From Vibrio sp. MedPE-SWchi (lineage in GTDB: Bacteria; Pseudomonadota; Gammaproteobacteria; Enterobacterales; Vibrionaceae), in assembly GCA_001874155.1 (NCBI GenBank), contig MPDB01000001.1:649431-713430 (forward strand): 64,000 bases of DNA, in the 5' to 3' direction. The position numbers and the translations under genes are program-made. The notes under the pieces were generated by a model that saw only the letters and a list, made by a program, of their open reading frames with translations, was not told the origin of the DNA and made no database searches. Of this stretch, positions 53,258 to 63,201 are shown piece by piece (position 1 is the first letter of the stretch; every line of letters starts with the position of its first letter).

Positions 53258-54052
53258 CTAGTTCAGCAGCAAGCTATCGTCCGATAACTCTTCACCTCTT
53301 ACTTTGCTAAACATCTCTAATAAATCAGGAACATTCATATTAGCGCGCTGATCGCCCGATACGTCTAACACTATCTCGCCTTGGTGTAGCATAACGGTCC
53401 GATCGCCACACGCAAGTGCATCTTTCATTGAATGCGTAACCATCATTACCGTTAAATTAAACTCGTTGATAATGGTCTTCGTTAGGTCAATAACAAAGGC
53501 TGCCATTCTCGGGTCTAAAGCGGCGGTGTGCTCGTCGAGTAGTAAAAGCTTGCTGTCTGACAATGTCGCCATTACAAGGCTAACAGCCTGACGCTGCCCC
53601 CCTGATAGCAAACCAATATTGTCACTAAGGCGATCTTCCAAGCCTAGACCCAAAATACTGATTCTTTCTTGAAAAAGTTTCCGTCTTTTGGATGACAAAG
53701 ACAGACTCCATCCCCTCTTTTTCCCTCTCATAAACGCAAGAGCCATATTCTCTTCGATTGTGAGGTCAGCACAAGTGCCAGCAAGAGGGTCTTGAAAGAC
53801 TCGAGCACATTGTTTAGCTCGTTGATCTACCGTTTGGCGAGTCACATCAAGCTCATCGATGATCACACTCCCCCCCACCATAGGAGTTTCACCTGTCACT
53901 GCGCCTAACAGCGTTGACTTTCCAGCACCGTTTGAGCCAATCACCGTTAAGAATTGATGTTCTGGTACTTCCAAACAGACGCTCTTCAACGCTTGGTTTT
54001 CTAAAATTGTTCCAGGGTTAAATGTTACCTGAATATCCTCTAAGCGAATCAT
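53258..54052 (-). CDS. ABC importer ATP-binding subunit
   Basis: A 264-residue ATPase. Walker A GSNGAGKSTLL (near residue 40), the Q-loop VFQDP, signature LLSGGQRQAVSL and Walker B LLLLDEHTAALDP. It overlaps the permease gene by four bases. The whole set (binding protein, LivHM-like permease, ATPase) belongs to the TrpXYZ/DUF534 type, linked in other bacteria to aromatic amino acid uptake; the substrate here is not known. Confidence 0.9.
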   Translation of the reverse strand: MIRLEDIQVTFNPGTILENQALKSVCLEVPEHQFLTVIGSNGAGKSTLLGAVTGETPMVGGSVIIDELDVTRQTVDQRAKQCARVFQDPLAGTCADLTIEENMALAFMRGKKRGWSLSLSSKRRKLFQERISILGLGLEDRLSDNIGLLSGGQRQAVSLVMATLSDSKLLLLDEHTAALDPRMAAFVIDLTKTIINEFNLTVMMVTHSMKDALACGDRTVMLHQGEIVLDVSGDQRANMNVPDLLEMFSKVRGEELSDDSLLLN

Positions 54053-55014
54053 ACCGCGTCTCCTGAGTCTCTTACCTGCTTAGCCCTACCCTTCATTTCA
54101 GATGTAGTAGCCCTAACAGGTTTAACGGACTTTTTTGACTTAAAATTTCCTTTTATCTTCGGTGCTATAAGTGCAACCGCCACAAGTACTGCCGTTACCA
54201 AGTTTAGATCTGACGCTTGGAGTCCAAACATGCCACTGCTAAGCGCAAACGCGACAGCTAACCGATAAAGAACCGAGCCAACGATGACAGCCGTAACCGC
54301 CACCCATATTTTTCTACCCGGTATCAATGTTTGGCCCAAAATCACCGCAGCCAAGCCGACAACAATAGTACCAACGCCTGACGTGACGTCGGCAAAACTA
54401 TTGGTTTGAGCAAACAAAGCCCCTGCGAAGCCGACAAAACCGTTGGAAAGAGCCAGACCAAAATAAGTGTAAAATGAAGTACTTCCACCTTGAGCTGACA
54501 CCATTCGGGCATTAACCCCTGTCGCCCTTAGACCTAATCCAAAATCACTGTTCAACAGGCGCACAACTCCCCAAGCAGAGAGCAGTACAAGAATACCAAC
54601 GGCAATCGGCCGTAAGTACATCGCATCACCTAAGGATTCGAAAGGTGTCAGGATGGTATCTTCACCCAAAAGTGACATATTTGGGCGCCCCATAATGCGG
54701 ATGTTAATTGAGAAAGCCGCGATCATGGTGAGTATTGAGGCAAGTAAATGCAGGATTCCGCAACGAACAGCCAGGAACGCAGTCACCCAGCCTGTCGCGG
54801 CACCAGCTAATATCGCCATCCCAGTGGCTAGCCAAGGGTTAACGCCAGCAACAATGGCTGTTGCTGCAACCGCGGCCCCCATAGGAAAACTGCCGTCGAC
54901 ACTGAGGTCTGGAAAATCCAACACTCTAAACGTTAAATAAACCCCTAAAGCGACAAGCCCATAAAGAAGCCCTATTTCTAAAGCTCCAAAAAACGCAAAA
55001 GCAGACATAACCAC
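54049..55014 (-). CDS. ABC importer permease subunit
   Basis: A 321-residue inner-membrane permease of the BPD_transp_2 family, with about nine hydrophobic segments and a Lys/Arg-rich cytoplasmic tail. The N-terminus FRVLDFPDLSVDGSFPMGAAVAA is typical of permeases partnered with DUF534 binding proteins. A hairpin between it and the binding-protein gene may reduce its expression relative to that protein. It precedes and overlaps the ATPase gene. Confidence 0.9.
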   Translation of the reverse strand: MVMSAFAFFGALEIGLLYGLVALGVYLTFRVLDFPDLSVDGSFPMGAAVAATAIVAGVNPWLATGMAILAGAATGWVTAFLAVRCGILHLLASILTMIAAFSINIRIMGRPNMSLLGEDTILTPFESLGDAMYLRPIAVGILVLLSAWGVVRLLNSDFGLGLRATGVNARMVSAQGGSTSFYTYFGLALSNGFVGFAGALFAQTNSFADVTSGVGTIVVGLAAVILGQTLIPGRKIWVAVTAVIVGSVLYRLAVAFALSSGMFGLQASDLNLVTAVLVAVALIAPKIKGNFKSKKSVKPVRATTSEMKGRAKQVRDSGDAV

Positions 55015-55025
55015 TCCCTTTCTGC

Positions 55026-55062
55026 TAAAAAACCAGCCCCCTTAGATAAGGAGGCTGGCTTT
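55026..55062 (-). terminator. Hairpin between binding-protein and permease genes, possible attenuator
   Basis: CCAGCC/GGCTGG stem extended by further pairs, with six T after it on the minus strand. It sits in the 56-base gap inside the operon. Confidence 0.75.
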
Positions 55063-55070
55063 AATATGAG

Positions 55071-56036
55071 CTACTTTACGCTTGTGGCGCGTTCGAGAAT
55101 TGACTGAGGTATAGTGATACCGAGTTTTTTCGCCGCCGCCGAATTAACTACGAGATCAGAGCCTTTAGCGACTTTTACATCAAGCTCACCTGGATTTTTC
55201 CCTTCCAAAATCGCTGCAACGTAATCCGCTGTTTGGTAACCAACTTGATAATAATCGAAACCAAGACTCGCGATAGCGCCTTTATCAACATAAGATGTTG
55301 CGCCGCCTAACACTGGGGTATTGGCTTGATCAGCAGCTACAATCATTCCCTCAATGGCACTTGCTACAGTGTTATCAGTTGGTGCATAGATAACATCCGA
55401 TTTCCCTGCAATGGCCTGAGTTGCTGACTTCACGTCTGCACTTTTTAAAGCGGTCGCTTCAACAACCACAAAACCTTGTTCCTGAGCACTCTGCTTGAGC
55501 AGTTCAACTAGCGTTACCGCATTTGCCTCACCTGGGTTGTATACAACGCCAATCGATTTCGCATCAGGAAGCAGCTCTTTCACTAGCTCTACATGCTGGC
55601 TAACGGGCGACAGGTCTGAAAGCCCAGTCACGTTCTTCCCTGGCTGTTCCATTTGTTTAACAAGCTTCGCGCCAACAGGATCTGTCACTGCAGTAAAAAC
55701 CACCGGAATATTTCGAGTTGCAGAAACCAGTGCTTGAGCCGTTGGAGTCGCAATACCTACAAGCACATCAGGGCTTTCGCCGACAAACTGACGCGCGATC
55801 TGCACTGCAATAGCAGGGTTACCTTGCGCAGTCTTATAATCAAATTCTAAGTTTTTACCTTCTTCGTAACCTTTTGCTTTAAGGCCGTCGAGTAATCCCT
55901 GTCGAGTCGCGTCCAGAGCTGGGTGCTCTACTATCTGAGAAACGGCAACTTTGGCAGTTTTTGCCATGATACTTGTTGATGAGAGTAATGCAGCGCTGGC
56001 AAAGAGAGCCGTTGCTAGAATTTTACCTGCTTTCAT
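55071..56036 (-). CDS. ABC importer substrate-binding protein (DUF534/TrpX-like)
   Basis: A 321-residue periplasmic binding protein. From ATG 56036 (AAGGAG six bases upstream) it has a signal peptide (about residues 1-25, cut after IMA), followed by KVAVSQIVEHPALDATRQGLLDGL, the family N-terminus. Later segments VLVGIATPTAQAL, PVVFTAVTDPVGAKLV and IGVVYNPGEANAV confirm the DUF534 family. The frame is open 22 codons further upstream but without a signal-like start. First gene of the importer operon. Confidence 0.92.
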   Translation of the reverse strand: MKAGKILATALFASAALLSSTSIMAKTAKVAVSQIVEHPALDATRQGLLDGLKAKGYEEGKNLEFDYKTAQGNPAIAVQIARQFVGESPDVLVGIATPTAQALVSATRNIPVVFTAVTDPVGAKLVKQMEQPGKNVTGLSDLSPVSQHVELVKELLPDAKSIGVVYNPGEANAVTLVELLKQSAQEQGFVVVEATALKSADVKSATQAIAGKSDVIYAPTDNTVASAIEGMIVAADQANTPVLGGATSYVDKGAIASLGFDYYQVGYQTADYVAAILEGKNPGELDVKVAKGSDLVVNSAAAKKLGITIPQSILERATSVK

Positions 56037-56195
56037 CTTAACTCCTTGATTTAAGCAACTTAGTAGTGAATGTTGTGTTGGGTTATTATTATCACTGTGC
56101 ATTTTATATACGCACTCAATATTATTACCAGTTACTTAAAACAAAGGGAAGAAAGCGTTAACGTTACCTTAACAAAAAAGAGACATTGGGACGGA

Positions 56196-57389
56196 TTATC
56201 TACGATATGCATGCAGTAAAATATTTCTCGGGGTAACTTGGCGGGAACAAAACTGTGATAAAGAGACGTTATAATCATGCTGTTCAAGGTATAGCGCCTT
56301 ATCAAGCACCAGCCACAACTCTAATGGACGACGAAAAAGTTGCTGAACTAAGCTAAGCCTTTCCATATGCCAAAATCGCTGCTGTCCTTGTTCCAGATAG
56401 CAGTCAAAGTCTACGTAAGGGAGTGTGATACCTTTCTGCCTTGTCGCCCAAAGGCAAAAAGACTCAAACCCCGTTGAGAGCTGTGATTTTTTGATACTTG
56501 GGATAGGTAAATATTCTTCCGCCAAATTTTCTTCGCGAAGTAATATATCAAGCCCTAAGCGGTAACTCATTTCAAGGAATCTATGCCTTTTTACTCGCTC
56601 ACCACCGGTTACTGTTTCTTGTAATGGGATTCTCAACTCCTGTTTGGTCAATTCCAATAGAGATGAGCATCCGTCAACAGACATAGCTTGATACTTATCC
56701 GATGCAGTGAGGTGGTAGCAACAAGGGGATATAGTGATAGCGGGAAGTTTTTCCTGAACGGCTTTATAGAGCAAACTCACATGTAAATCACCGCATGCAT
56801 GGAGTGCAATGGCATGTTGTTTTTCAGTCATGAAAGGCATTTTTCGTTTATCTAAAGCATCGCCTTGAATAAACGTCATCGGTAAGTTCAATTTATTTGC
56901 GCTTTCCTGCCCAGATTCACACAAACTAGTCTGGTATTCGAGGCTAGTGACCTTTTGCTTAGTGCGTGCAGCTAGTATGCGCCCTAAGTAGCCCTTACCC
57001 GAACACCATTCTAACCATTCTGTCCCTCGATGCAGCTCAACCGACACCTCGCCCATTGAGCGTATCTGTTCAAGCTTCCTTCCTGGTACACCAGTAAAAA
57101 GATGTTTATCGATTTCGCAGGCATTCTCGTCCCTTTCCGGCAGGTGAACCAAGGCGGATAAAGCGGTTAGCTCGGGTAAAAATTCGGAAAGTGGCTCGAT
57201 AAGTAGAGAAGGATCGGACTTGAAGTATTCAATCTCACTAGGGGTAAGTTGATCGAGCCAAAAAGAGAGTTTTGGGTGACTTTCATCCCACGGGTAATGG
57301 GATTCAGAACTCGAATGAAAGGGCTCAAAACGCCAAAATAGTGTATGTGCGAGTAGATTTTGACTCAGTTTTTCAAAGGTATGTTTCAT
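56196..57389 (-). CDS. Predicted SAM-dependent methyltransferase (METTL25-like, PF13679)
   Basis: A 397-residue cytoplasmic protein. The methyltransferase core shows EWLEWCSGKGYLGRILA (SAM motif I, near residue 130), then QHAIALHACGDLHVSLLYKA and ITISPCCYHL, a combination seen in the Methyltransf_32 family. N- and C-terminal extensions have no recognised domain. ATG at 57389 with AGGGGGAG directly before it is preferred over a TTG five codons upstream. It lies 39 bases after cysB on the same strand, so may be co-transcribed. Substrate unknown; an RNA or small molecule is possible. Confidence 0.8.
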   Translation of the reverse strand: MKHTFEKLSQNLLAHTLFWRFEPFHSSSESHYPWDESHPKLSFWLDQLTPSEIEYFKSDPSLLIEPLSEFLPELTALSALVHLPERDENACEIDKHLFTGVPGRKLEQIRSMGEVSVELHRGTEWLEWCSGKGYLGRILAARTKQKVTSLEYQTSLCESGQESANKLNLPMTFIQGDALDKRKMPFMTEKQHAIALHACGDLHVSLLYKAVQEKLPAITISPCCYHLTASDKYQAMSVDGCSSLLELTKQELRIPLQETVTGGERVKRHRFLEMSYRLGLDILLREENLAEEYLPIPSIKKSQLSTGFESFCLWATRQKGITLPYVDFDCYLEQGQQRFWHMERLSLVQQLFRRPLELWLVLDKALYLEQHDYNVSLSQFCSRQVTPRNILLHAYRR

Positions 57390-57443
57390 GACTCCCCCTA
57401 GCAATTGTGTAGTTTAAGGGGAAGCCATTGGATTAGAAAGCAG

Positions 57444-58723
<1,280 letters not shown>

Positions 58724-59488
58724 ATGAATATTGGATTAATTATTGCCCTAGTCGCTATCTTGTTAGTGTTGGTACTTGGTTACAACATCATGCTGCAATA
58801 CAAAGTAAAGGTAGAGACAGCGAAAAAACAAGAGTCCTCTCGCTACATCGCCATTATAGATGCGACGGAAGACTTGATTGGTAACGCACATCATATGCCC
58901 TTTAGTAAAGAGTTGCTTGTGTGCCTAAACAACCGAATTCTTGATGCTTTGAGTAACATGTTTGAGCTCGACCCTAAGAACAAGCAATTAGCCCAACGAA
59001 TTGAAAACATGACGCAGCAAATCGCACAGCTTCGCGATAATTACCAAGGCGGAGACAGCACTAGCTTTAAAGTGCCTAGCAGTGATAAGCAGGCTATCGT
59101 AATGCTTAAACTCGTCAAAAGACTGCGTGATACAATTCGCAGCGAACACAATAAAGGACGTTTCGAGACTCAAGCCTACGTGGCCGAAAATGCTCGATTA
59201 GAGTCTATCCAGGTTCGTATCAATATCGAAAATGTTATTAAACGTGCCAATGATGCGATTGTTCGAGGGCAACCAGGAACAGCCATTCAATTGCTTAAGA
59301 AAGGGATAGATGCGCTTAGCTCTAAAAATGATGCTTACTCAAATCAAGCCAGAGAAAAACTTCAGACAATGTTTGACGAGCTTGAATTAAAACGCCAGAA
59401 CAAAAGTGCAGAAGATCTGCAACATATCGAAGAAAAAGAGAAAGAAGACGATATGGACGCACTATTTGGCGAAAAGAAGAAATGGTAA
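58724..59488 (+). CDS. Uncharacterised membrane-anchored coiled-coil protein
   Basis: A 254-residue protein I do not recognise by function. It starts with one membrane helix (about residues 3-23, IGLIIALVAILLVLVLGYNI), then a basic stretch and long helical, charged regions with heptad-like spacing. A central region (about 155-215, RINIENVIKRANDAIVRGQPGTAIQLLKKGIDAL) resembles a TPR-like pair. The C-terminus is acidic, then ends DALFGEKKKW. GGAA precedes ATG 58724. It lies between cysB and miaE and has its own terminator. Some database entries for similar vibrio proteins may carry a DNA-repair label, which nothing in the sequence supports. Confidence 0.75.
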   Translation: MNIGLIIALVAILLVLVLGYNIMLQYKVKVETAKKQESSRYIAIIDATEDLIGNAHHMPFSKELLVCLNNRILDALSNMFELDPKNKQLAQRIENMTQQIAQLRDNYQGGDSTSFKVPSSDKQAIVMLKLVKRLRDTIRSEHNKGRFETQAYVAENARLESIQVRINIENVIKRANDAIVRGQPGTAIQLLKKGIDALSSKNDAYSNQAREKLQTMFDELELKRQNKSAEDLQHIEEKEKEDDMDALFGEKKKW

Positions 59489-59503
59489 TAGCCATATAGC
59501 ACA

Positions 59504-59530
59504 AGGGCCGCTCTTAAGCGGCCTTTTTTA
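59504..59530 (+). terminator. Rho-independent terminator after the coiled-coil protein gene
   Basis: GGCCGCT pairs with AGCGGCC around a four-base loop, followed by six T, 16 bases after the stop. Confidence 0.9.
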
Positions 59531-59561
59531 ATTCCAGCGATATAGATTTAAAAAGACTATT

Positions 59562-60320
59562 ATGAATACCCAAAACCTGCTCGCCCCAATTCTAAACTTT
59601 TTACACTGCCCAACACCGCCAGAGTGGATAGCTCAAGCGAAACGCAGCGAAAATCTAAATACAATTCTAATTGACCATCTTTTATGTGAGCTAAAAGCTG
59701 GCCAGTCTGCAATGTATCTACTCAGAAAATACGCTGTTGATAAGAGCAGTGCCGACCTCCTCCTAGAGTGGTTTCAACCATTTGAGGCGTTTGCTTATAA
59801 AAAACAAGGTACGATAGAAACCTTGAAAGGCAAGAGTCAAATAAGCAAGAAACTAAAAGCAAAGGATAATTCCCCTTATCATCAAGATCTCATAGACAAG
59901 ATGGTACTACTAATAAAAGAGGAACTTCATCATTTCTACCAAGTCTTGGAGATCATGACAGACCGAGGTATTGAGTACCATCCAATCCCTGCAAGCCGAT
60001 ACGCCAAAGGTATGCTAAGCAAAGCCGCTACACACGAGCCACAAACACTCATCGACAAATTGATTATAGGTGCTTACATTGAAGCTCGGTCTTGCGAGCG
60101 CTTTGCGTTACTAGCCCCACACCTCGATAGTAAAATGGAGAGTTTTTATGTGTCGCTCCTTCGCTCTGAAGCAAGACACTATAAAGATTATTTGACACTG
60201 GCAACAAACATTGCAGGTGAAGATATCTCTGAGCGAGTCCAGTACTTTGGTGAGATTGAAGCTGAGCTTATCCTAGCCGTTGATGAGGATTTCAAGTTCC
60301 ACAGTGGCCGTCCGGTATAA
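59562..60320 (+). CDS. miaE: MiaE, tRNA-(2-methylthio-N6-isopentenyladenosine(37)) hydroxylase
   Basis: Diiron monooxygenase that hydroxylates ms2i6A37 of tRNA. 252 residues. Iron ligands lie in four helices: LCELKAGQSA, KEELHHFYQVLE, YIEARSCERFALL and RSEARHYKDYL, the ferritin-like pattern of MiaE. Only some bacteria have this enzyme. Between two terminators, so monocistronic. Confidence 0.94.
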   Translation: MNTQNLLAPILNFLHCPTPPEWIAQAKRSENLNTILIDHLLCELKAGQSAMYLLRKYAVDKSSADLLLEWFQPFEAFAYKKQGTIETLKGKSQISKKLKAKDNSPYHQDLIDKMVLLIKEELHHFYQVLEIMTDRGIEYHPIPASRYAKGMLSKAATHEPQTLIDKLIIGAYIEARSCERFALLAPHLDSKMESFYVSLLRSEARHYKDYLTLATNIAGEDISERVQYFGEIEAELILAVDEDFKFHSGRPV

Positions 60321-60324
60321 AGAC

Positions 60325-60356
60325 GAAAAAGGTCAGCAATTATGCTGACCTTTTTG
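60325..60356 (+). terminator. Bidirectional terminator between miaE and pyrF
   Basis: AAAAAGGTCAGCA pairs with TGCTGACCTTTTT around a four-base loop, with T-runs on both strands. Confidence 0.93.
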
Positions 60357-60377
60357 TACGAATCTATAAGACTAGAT

Positions 60378-61073
60378 TTACACTAATGATTTATTAATTT
60401 CAGCTAGAACTGAAGCCGGATCTGTCGCCTGAGTAATTGGGCGTCCTATGACTAAATAGTCAGAACCAGCTTGAATCGCATCGACTGGTGTCATGATTCG
60501 TTTTTGATCGCCAACAGAAGCGCCTACCGGACGTATTCCTGGTGTGACAAGCTTAAATTCCTGCCCCAGCTCACCTTTTAACATCGAAGCCTCTTGAGCT
60601 GAGCAAACAACGCCATCTAAGCCAGAGTTTTTAGTTAATGAAGCTAAGCGGATCACTTGTTGTTGTGGCTCAATATTAAGACCAATGCCTGAGAGATCAC
60701 TTTGCTCCATGCTGGTCAACACGGTAACACCAATCAATAGTGGGCGATCTTTACCATAGGGCTCTAAGATTTCACGCGAGGCTGTCATCATTCGTTCACC
60801 ACCACTAGCATGAACGTTAACCATCCACACCCCAAGCTCAGCGGCGGCTTTTACTGCTTTAGAGCAAGTATTAGGGATATCATGAAACTTAAGGTCAAGA
60901 AAAACAGAAAAACCGCGTTTATGAAGTTCTCGGACGAAGTCTGGTCCGAACAAAGTGAACATCTCTTTACCCACTTTAAGACGGCAAGAGGTAGGGTCGA
61001 TTCTATCAACAAATGCTAAGGCATCAGCTTGCTTGTCATAATCAAGCGCAACGATCACTTTTTGGTCGGTCAT
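60378..61073 (-). CDS. pyrF: Orotidine 5'-phosphate decarboxylase
   Basis: Last step of UMP synthesis. 231 residues. Substrate Asp and Lys are in IVALDYDKQ and [10 protein letters not shown] (near residue 60); [16 protein letters not shown] and TPGIRPVG near residue 182 are typical. Follows lapB as in E. coli, 112 bases apart with a hairpin between. Confidence 0.97.
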   Translation of the reverse strand: MTDQKVIVALDYDKQADALAFVDRIDPTSCRLKVGKEMFTLFGPDFVRELHKRGFSVFLDLKFHDIPNTCSKAVKAAAELGVWMVNVHASGGERMMTASREILEPYGKDRPLLIGVTVLTSMEQSDLSGIGLNIEPQQQVIRLASLTKNSGLDGVVCSAQEASMLKGELGQEFKLVTPGIRPVGASVGDQKRIMTPVDAIQAGSDYLVIGRPITQATDPASVLAEINKSLV

Positions 61074-61133
61074 TTCTTCTCCTAAATTTTCATTATTACT
61101 CTAAATAACAAATTACGAGGCTTAGATTCAAAT

Positions 61134-61155
61134 AACCTCGCTAATTTGCGAGGCT
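61134..61155 (-). other. Hairpin between lapB and pyrF
   Basis: CCTCGC pairs with GCGAGG around a six-base loop. The tail on the minus strand (TTATTTG) is only moderately T-rich, so it may be a weak terminator or attenuator. Confidence 0.4.
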
Positions 61156-61185
61156 ATTGTATCCATTTTTTTATCTAAAACTAGT

Positions 61186-62355
61186 TTATTCGCCGTCTAA
61201 GCCCCTAATCGGTTTAATCACTCCCCAACCTTTACAAGATGGACAGTGCCAATACATAGAATGAGTAGAGAAGCCACATTTACGGCATCGATAATGCGGC
61301 TTGAGTTTGAGCTGTTCGCCTACCAACTTTTGCAATGTGCTTAAACTTTCCTTAGCTCTGCCTTCTTCAGCGTTAGCTAAGTGATAATCCATAAGCCTAT
61401 AGAAGCCTTTCATGGTCGGATTTTTAACCAGTTGGCGAGTCAACAACTCTTGAGCGGAGGCTGTACCTTCATGCTGAGCGACCAATTGAGCAAGCATCAA
61501 CTCCGCCGAAACACCCGCTTTTTTGGAAATACATCGCCTTAGAAACTCGACTAAACCATGCTCATTACCAATATGATAATAACAGTCCGCTAGTATTGGC
61601 AAAACTTCACCAATAAAGTCACTGTCTTGATCCAGTACGTTTTCAAGGTATTCAACAGTCAGCTGGTAATCTTCAGATTCCAAATATTGTTTACCCAACA
61701 GTATACTTGCTCTCACACACTTAGGATCTTCACTCAACGCCCGTTGGTAATACTGAATCGACTTGGCTACGTTACCGTCCTGCTTTTCTTGAATAGCAAG
61801 TTCACACCAATAGTGAGCAATAGTAGAACTGATTCGAGGCTTGCCCAGTTTAACTAACAAACCCGCAAGATGTATGGCTTTAGCCCATTCTCGAGTTTGT
61901 TGGTATATAGAAACGAGCTGTTGCAGCGCAGCTTCACGATGGTCAGGTTCTTCGATAAGCTGTTCAAAAATCTTTTCTGCACGATCTAAAAAGCCTGAGA
62001 CCATATAGTCTTTTGCTAGCTGCTGAAGGGCTATATTCTTCTGATCGATAGTCAACCCAGAACGAGAGATTAAATTTTGGTGGATACGTATCGCACGATC
62101 AACTTCTCCTCTAGAGCGAAAAAGGTTCCCTAAAGCGAGGTGAGTATCAATTGTATTGTCATCGACTTGAAGCAGTTCGATAAAATGATCAACCGCTTTA
62201 TCCGATTGATCAGAAAGAAGTAGATTTAGACCGGTCACGTATTGACGTGATATCTGATTAGACTGCTTTTGCTTGTCTTGCTGCGCACTACGATTACCCA
62301 TGTACCACCCATAAGCAGCGGCAATTGGTAATAACAAGAAAAGTATCTCTAACAT
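61186..62355 (-). CDS. lapB: LapB (YciM), regulator of lipopolysaccharide assembly
   Basis: Inner-membrane anchored protein controlling LpxC proteolysis by FtsH and LPS assembly. 389 residues, as in E. coli. One N-terminal membrane helix (about residues 2-18), then a series of tetratricopeptide repeats (about 35-340), and a C-terminal rubredoxin-like metal site YRCRKCGFSTHSMYWHCPSCKGWG. lapA lies 19 bases upstream, pyrF follows. Confidence 0.96.
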   Translation of the reverse strand: MLEILFLLLPIAAAYGWYMGNRSAQQDKQKQSNQISRQYVTGLNLLLSDQSDKAVDHFIELLQVDDNTIDTHLALGNLFRSRGEVDRAIRIHQNLISRSGLTIDQKNIALQQLAKDYMVSGFLDRAEKIFEQLIEEPDHREAALQQLVSIYQQTREWAKAIHLAGLLVKLGKPRISSTIAHYWCELAIQEKQDGNVAKSIQYYQRALSEDPKCVRASILLGKQYLESEDYQLTVEYLENVLDQDSDFIGEVLPILADCYYHIGNEHGLVEFLRRCISKKAGVSAELMLAQLVAQHEGTASAQELLTRQLVKNPTMKGFYRLMDYHLANAEEGRAKESLSTLQKLVGEQLKLKPHYRCRKCGFSTHSMYWHCPSCKGWGVIKPIRGLDGE

Positions 62356-62374
62356 CTAATGGAGTCTACCGTAT

Positions 62375-62653
62375 TTATGCTTTGGGCTGAGCTGGGACAT
62401 TAGTATCCACCGCCGCTTTTTTTAGTTTCTTGGTGAGCTTTCTAACTTGTAACTGAGACTTGAAATGAAGGCTACCAAAAATTAACCAAGCCAAAGCAAA
62501 GCCTGCTACAAAGACACTGCCTAGCAATGTGGATAAGTGAAAATCACCTTGAGCTAACAGGTAATTAAAAGTCACAACAGCTTGGTTTTGAGATCCTAAA
62601 GCGAGTGCAATAAGAAAGAGTGCAAGAACTACAACGATTTTAAGAACTTTCAT
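62375..62653 (-). CDS. lapA: LapA (YciS), LPS assembly protein A
   Basis: A 92-residue inner-membrane protein with two hydrophobic helices (about residues 4-21 and 43-65) and a basic cytoplasmic tail, DUF1049 family. Partner gene of lapB and involved in LPS assembly in E. coli. The frame is typical in length; ATG 62653. Confidence 0.92.
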   Translation of the reverse strand: MKVLKIVVVLALFLIALALGSQNQAVVTFNYLLAQGDFHLSTLLGSVFVAGFALAWLIFGSLHFKSQLQVRKLTKKLKKAAVDTNVPAQPKA

Positions 62654-62740
62654 AATCTGTTACCCTCATTATTCATAGCAGGTACGATTATGCAGGAAAA
62701 CCACCTTACAAACCATGTCTATTATTCACATTCTCTTGAT

Positions 62741-62772
62741 AAAAAAAACGGCTAACATAAGTGTTGGCCGCT
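62741..62772 (-). terminator. Rho-independent terminator after ihfB
   Basis: CGGCCAACA imperfectly pairs with TGTTAGCCG, followed on the minus strand by eight T, 26 bases past the ihfB stop. Confidence 0.87.
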
Positions 62773-62797
62773 TTCTAACAAACTTCTAATTTGCTGA

Positions 62798-63079
62798 TTA
62801 AGATACGTTAACTCGCTCGCGTAATTCTTTGCCAGGCTTGAAGTGAGGGACATACTTACCTTCTAGCTCTACTTTATCGCCAGTTTTTGGATTACGACCA
62901 ACACGCGGTTCGCGGAAGTGCAGCGAAAAACTACCGAAGCCACGGATTTCAATGCGATCACCGCTCTCAAGAGTTGTTGCCATATGCTCTAATATATCTT
63001 TAACAGCATCTTCTATTTCTTTCGCAGACAAGTGTGTTTGCTCAGAACAGAGTCTTTCAATCAATTCAGACTTAGTCAT
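62798..63079 (-). CDS. ihfB: Integration host factor subunit beta
   Basis: DNA-bending protein that pairs with IhfA. 93 residues. The HU/IHF family core [31 protein letters not shown] with the intercalating Pro in the GRNPKTG arm. Lys-Ser-Glu-Leu-Ile-Glu-Arg near the N-terminus marks the beta subunit. The position after rpsA is conserved. Confidence 0.97.
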   Translation of the reverse strand: MTKSELIERLCSEQTHLSAKEIEDAVKDILEHMATTLESGDRIEIRGFGSFSLHFREPRVGRNPKTGDKVELEGKYVPHFKPGKELRERVNVS

Positions 63080-63135
63080 AGTTTTCCTCGTTCACTTTTC
63101 TTTTTAGAAATTATAGACCTATCGAGAAAATTAGC

Positions 63136-63167
63136 AAAAAAAAAAGGAGCCTTTCGGCTCCTTTCTT
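63136..63167 (-). terminator. Rho-independent terminator after rpsA
   Basis: AAGGAGCC pairs with GGCTCCTT around a four-base loop, followed by a run of eleven T on the minus strand, 35 bases past the rpsA stop. Confidence 0.92.
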
Positions 63168-63201
63168 AGCTAACAGCTAATATTCTCTTAACGAGAAGCT
63201 A

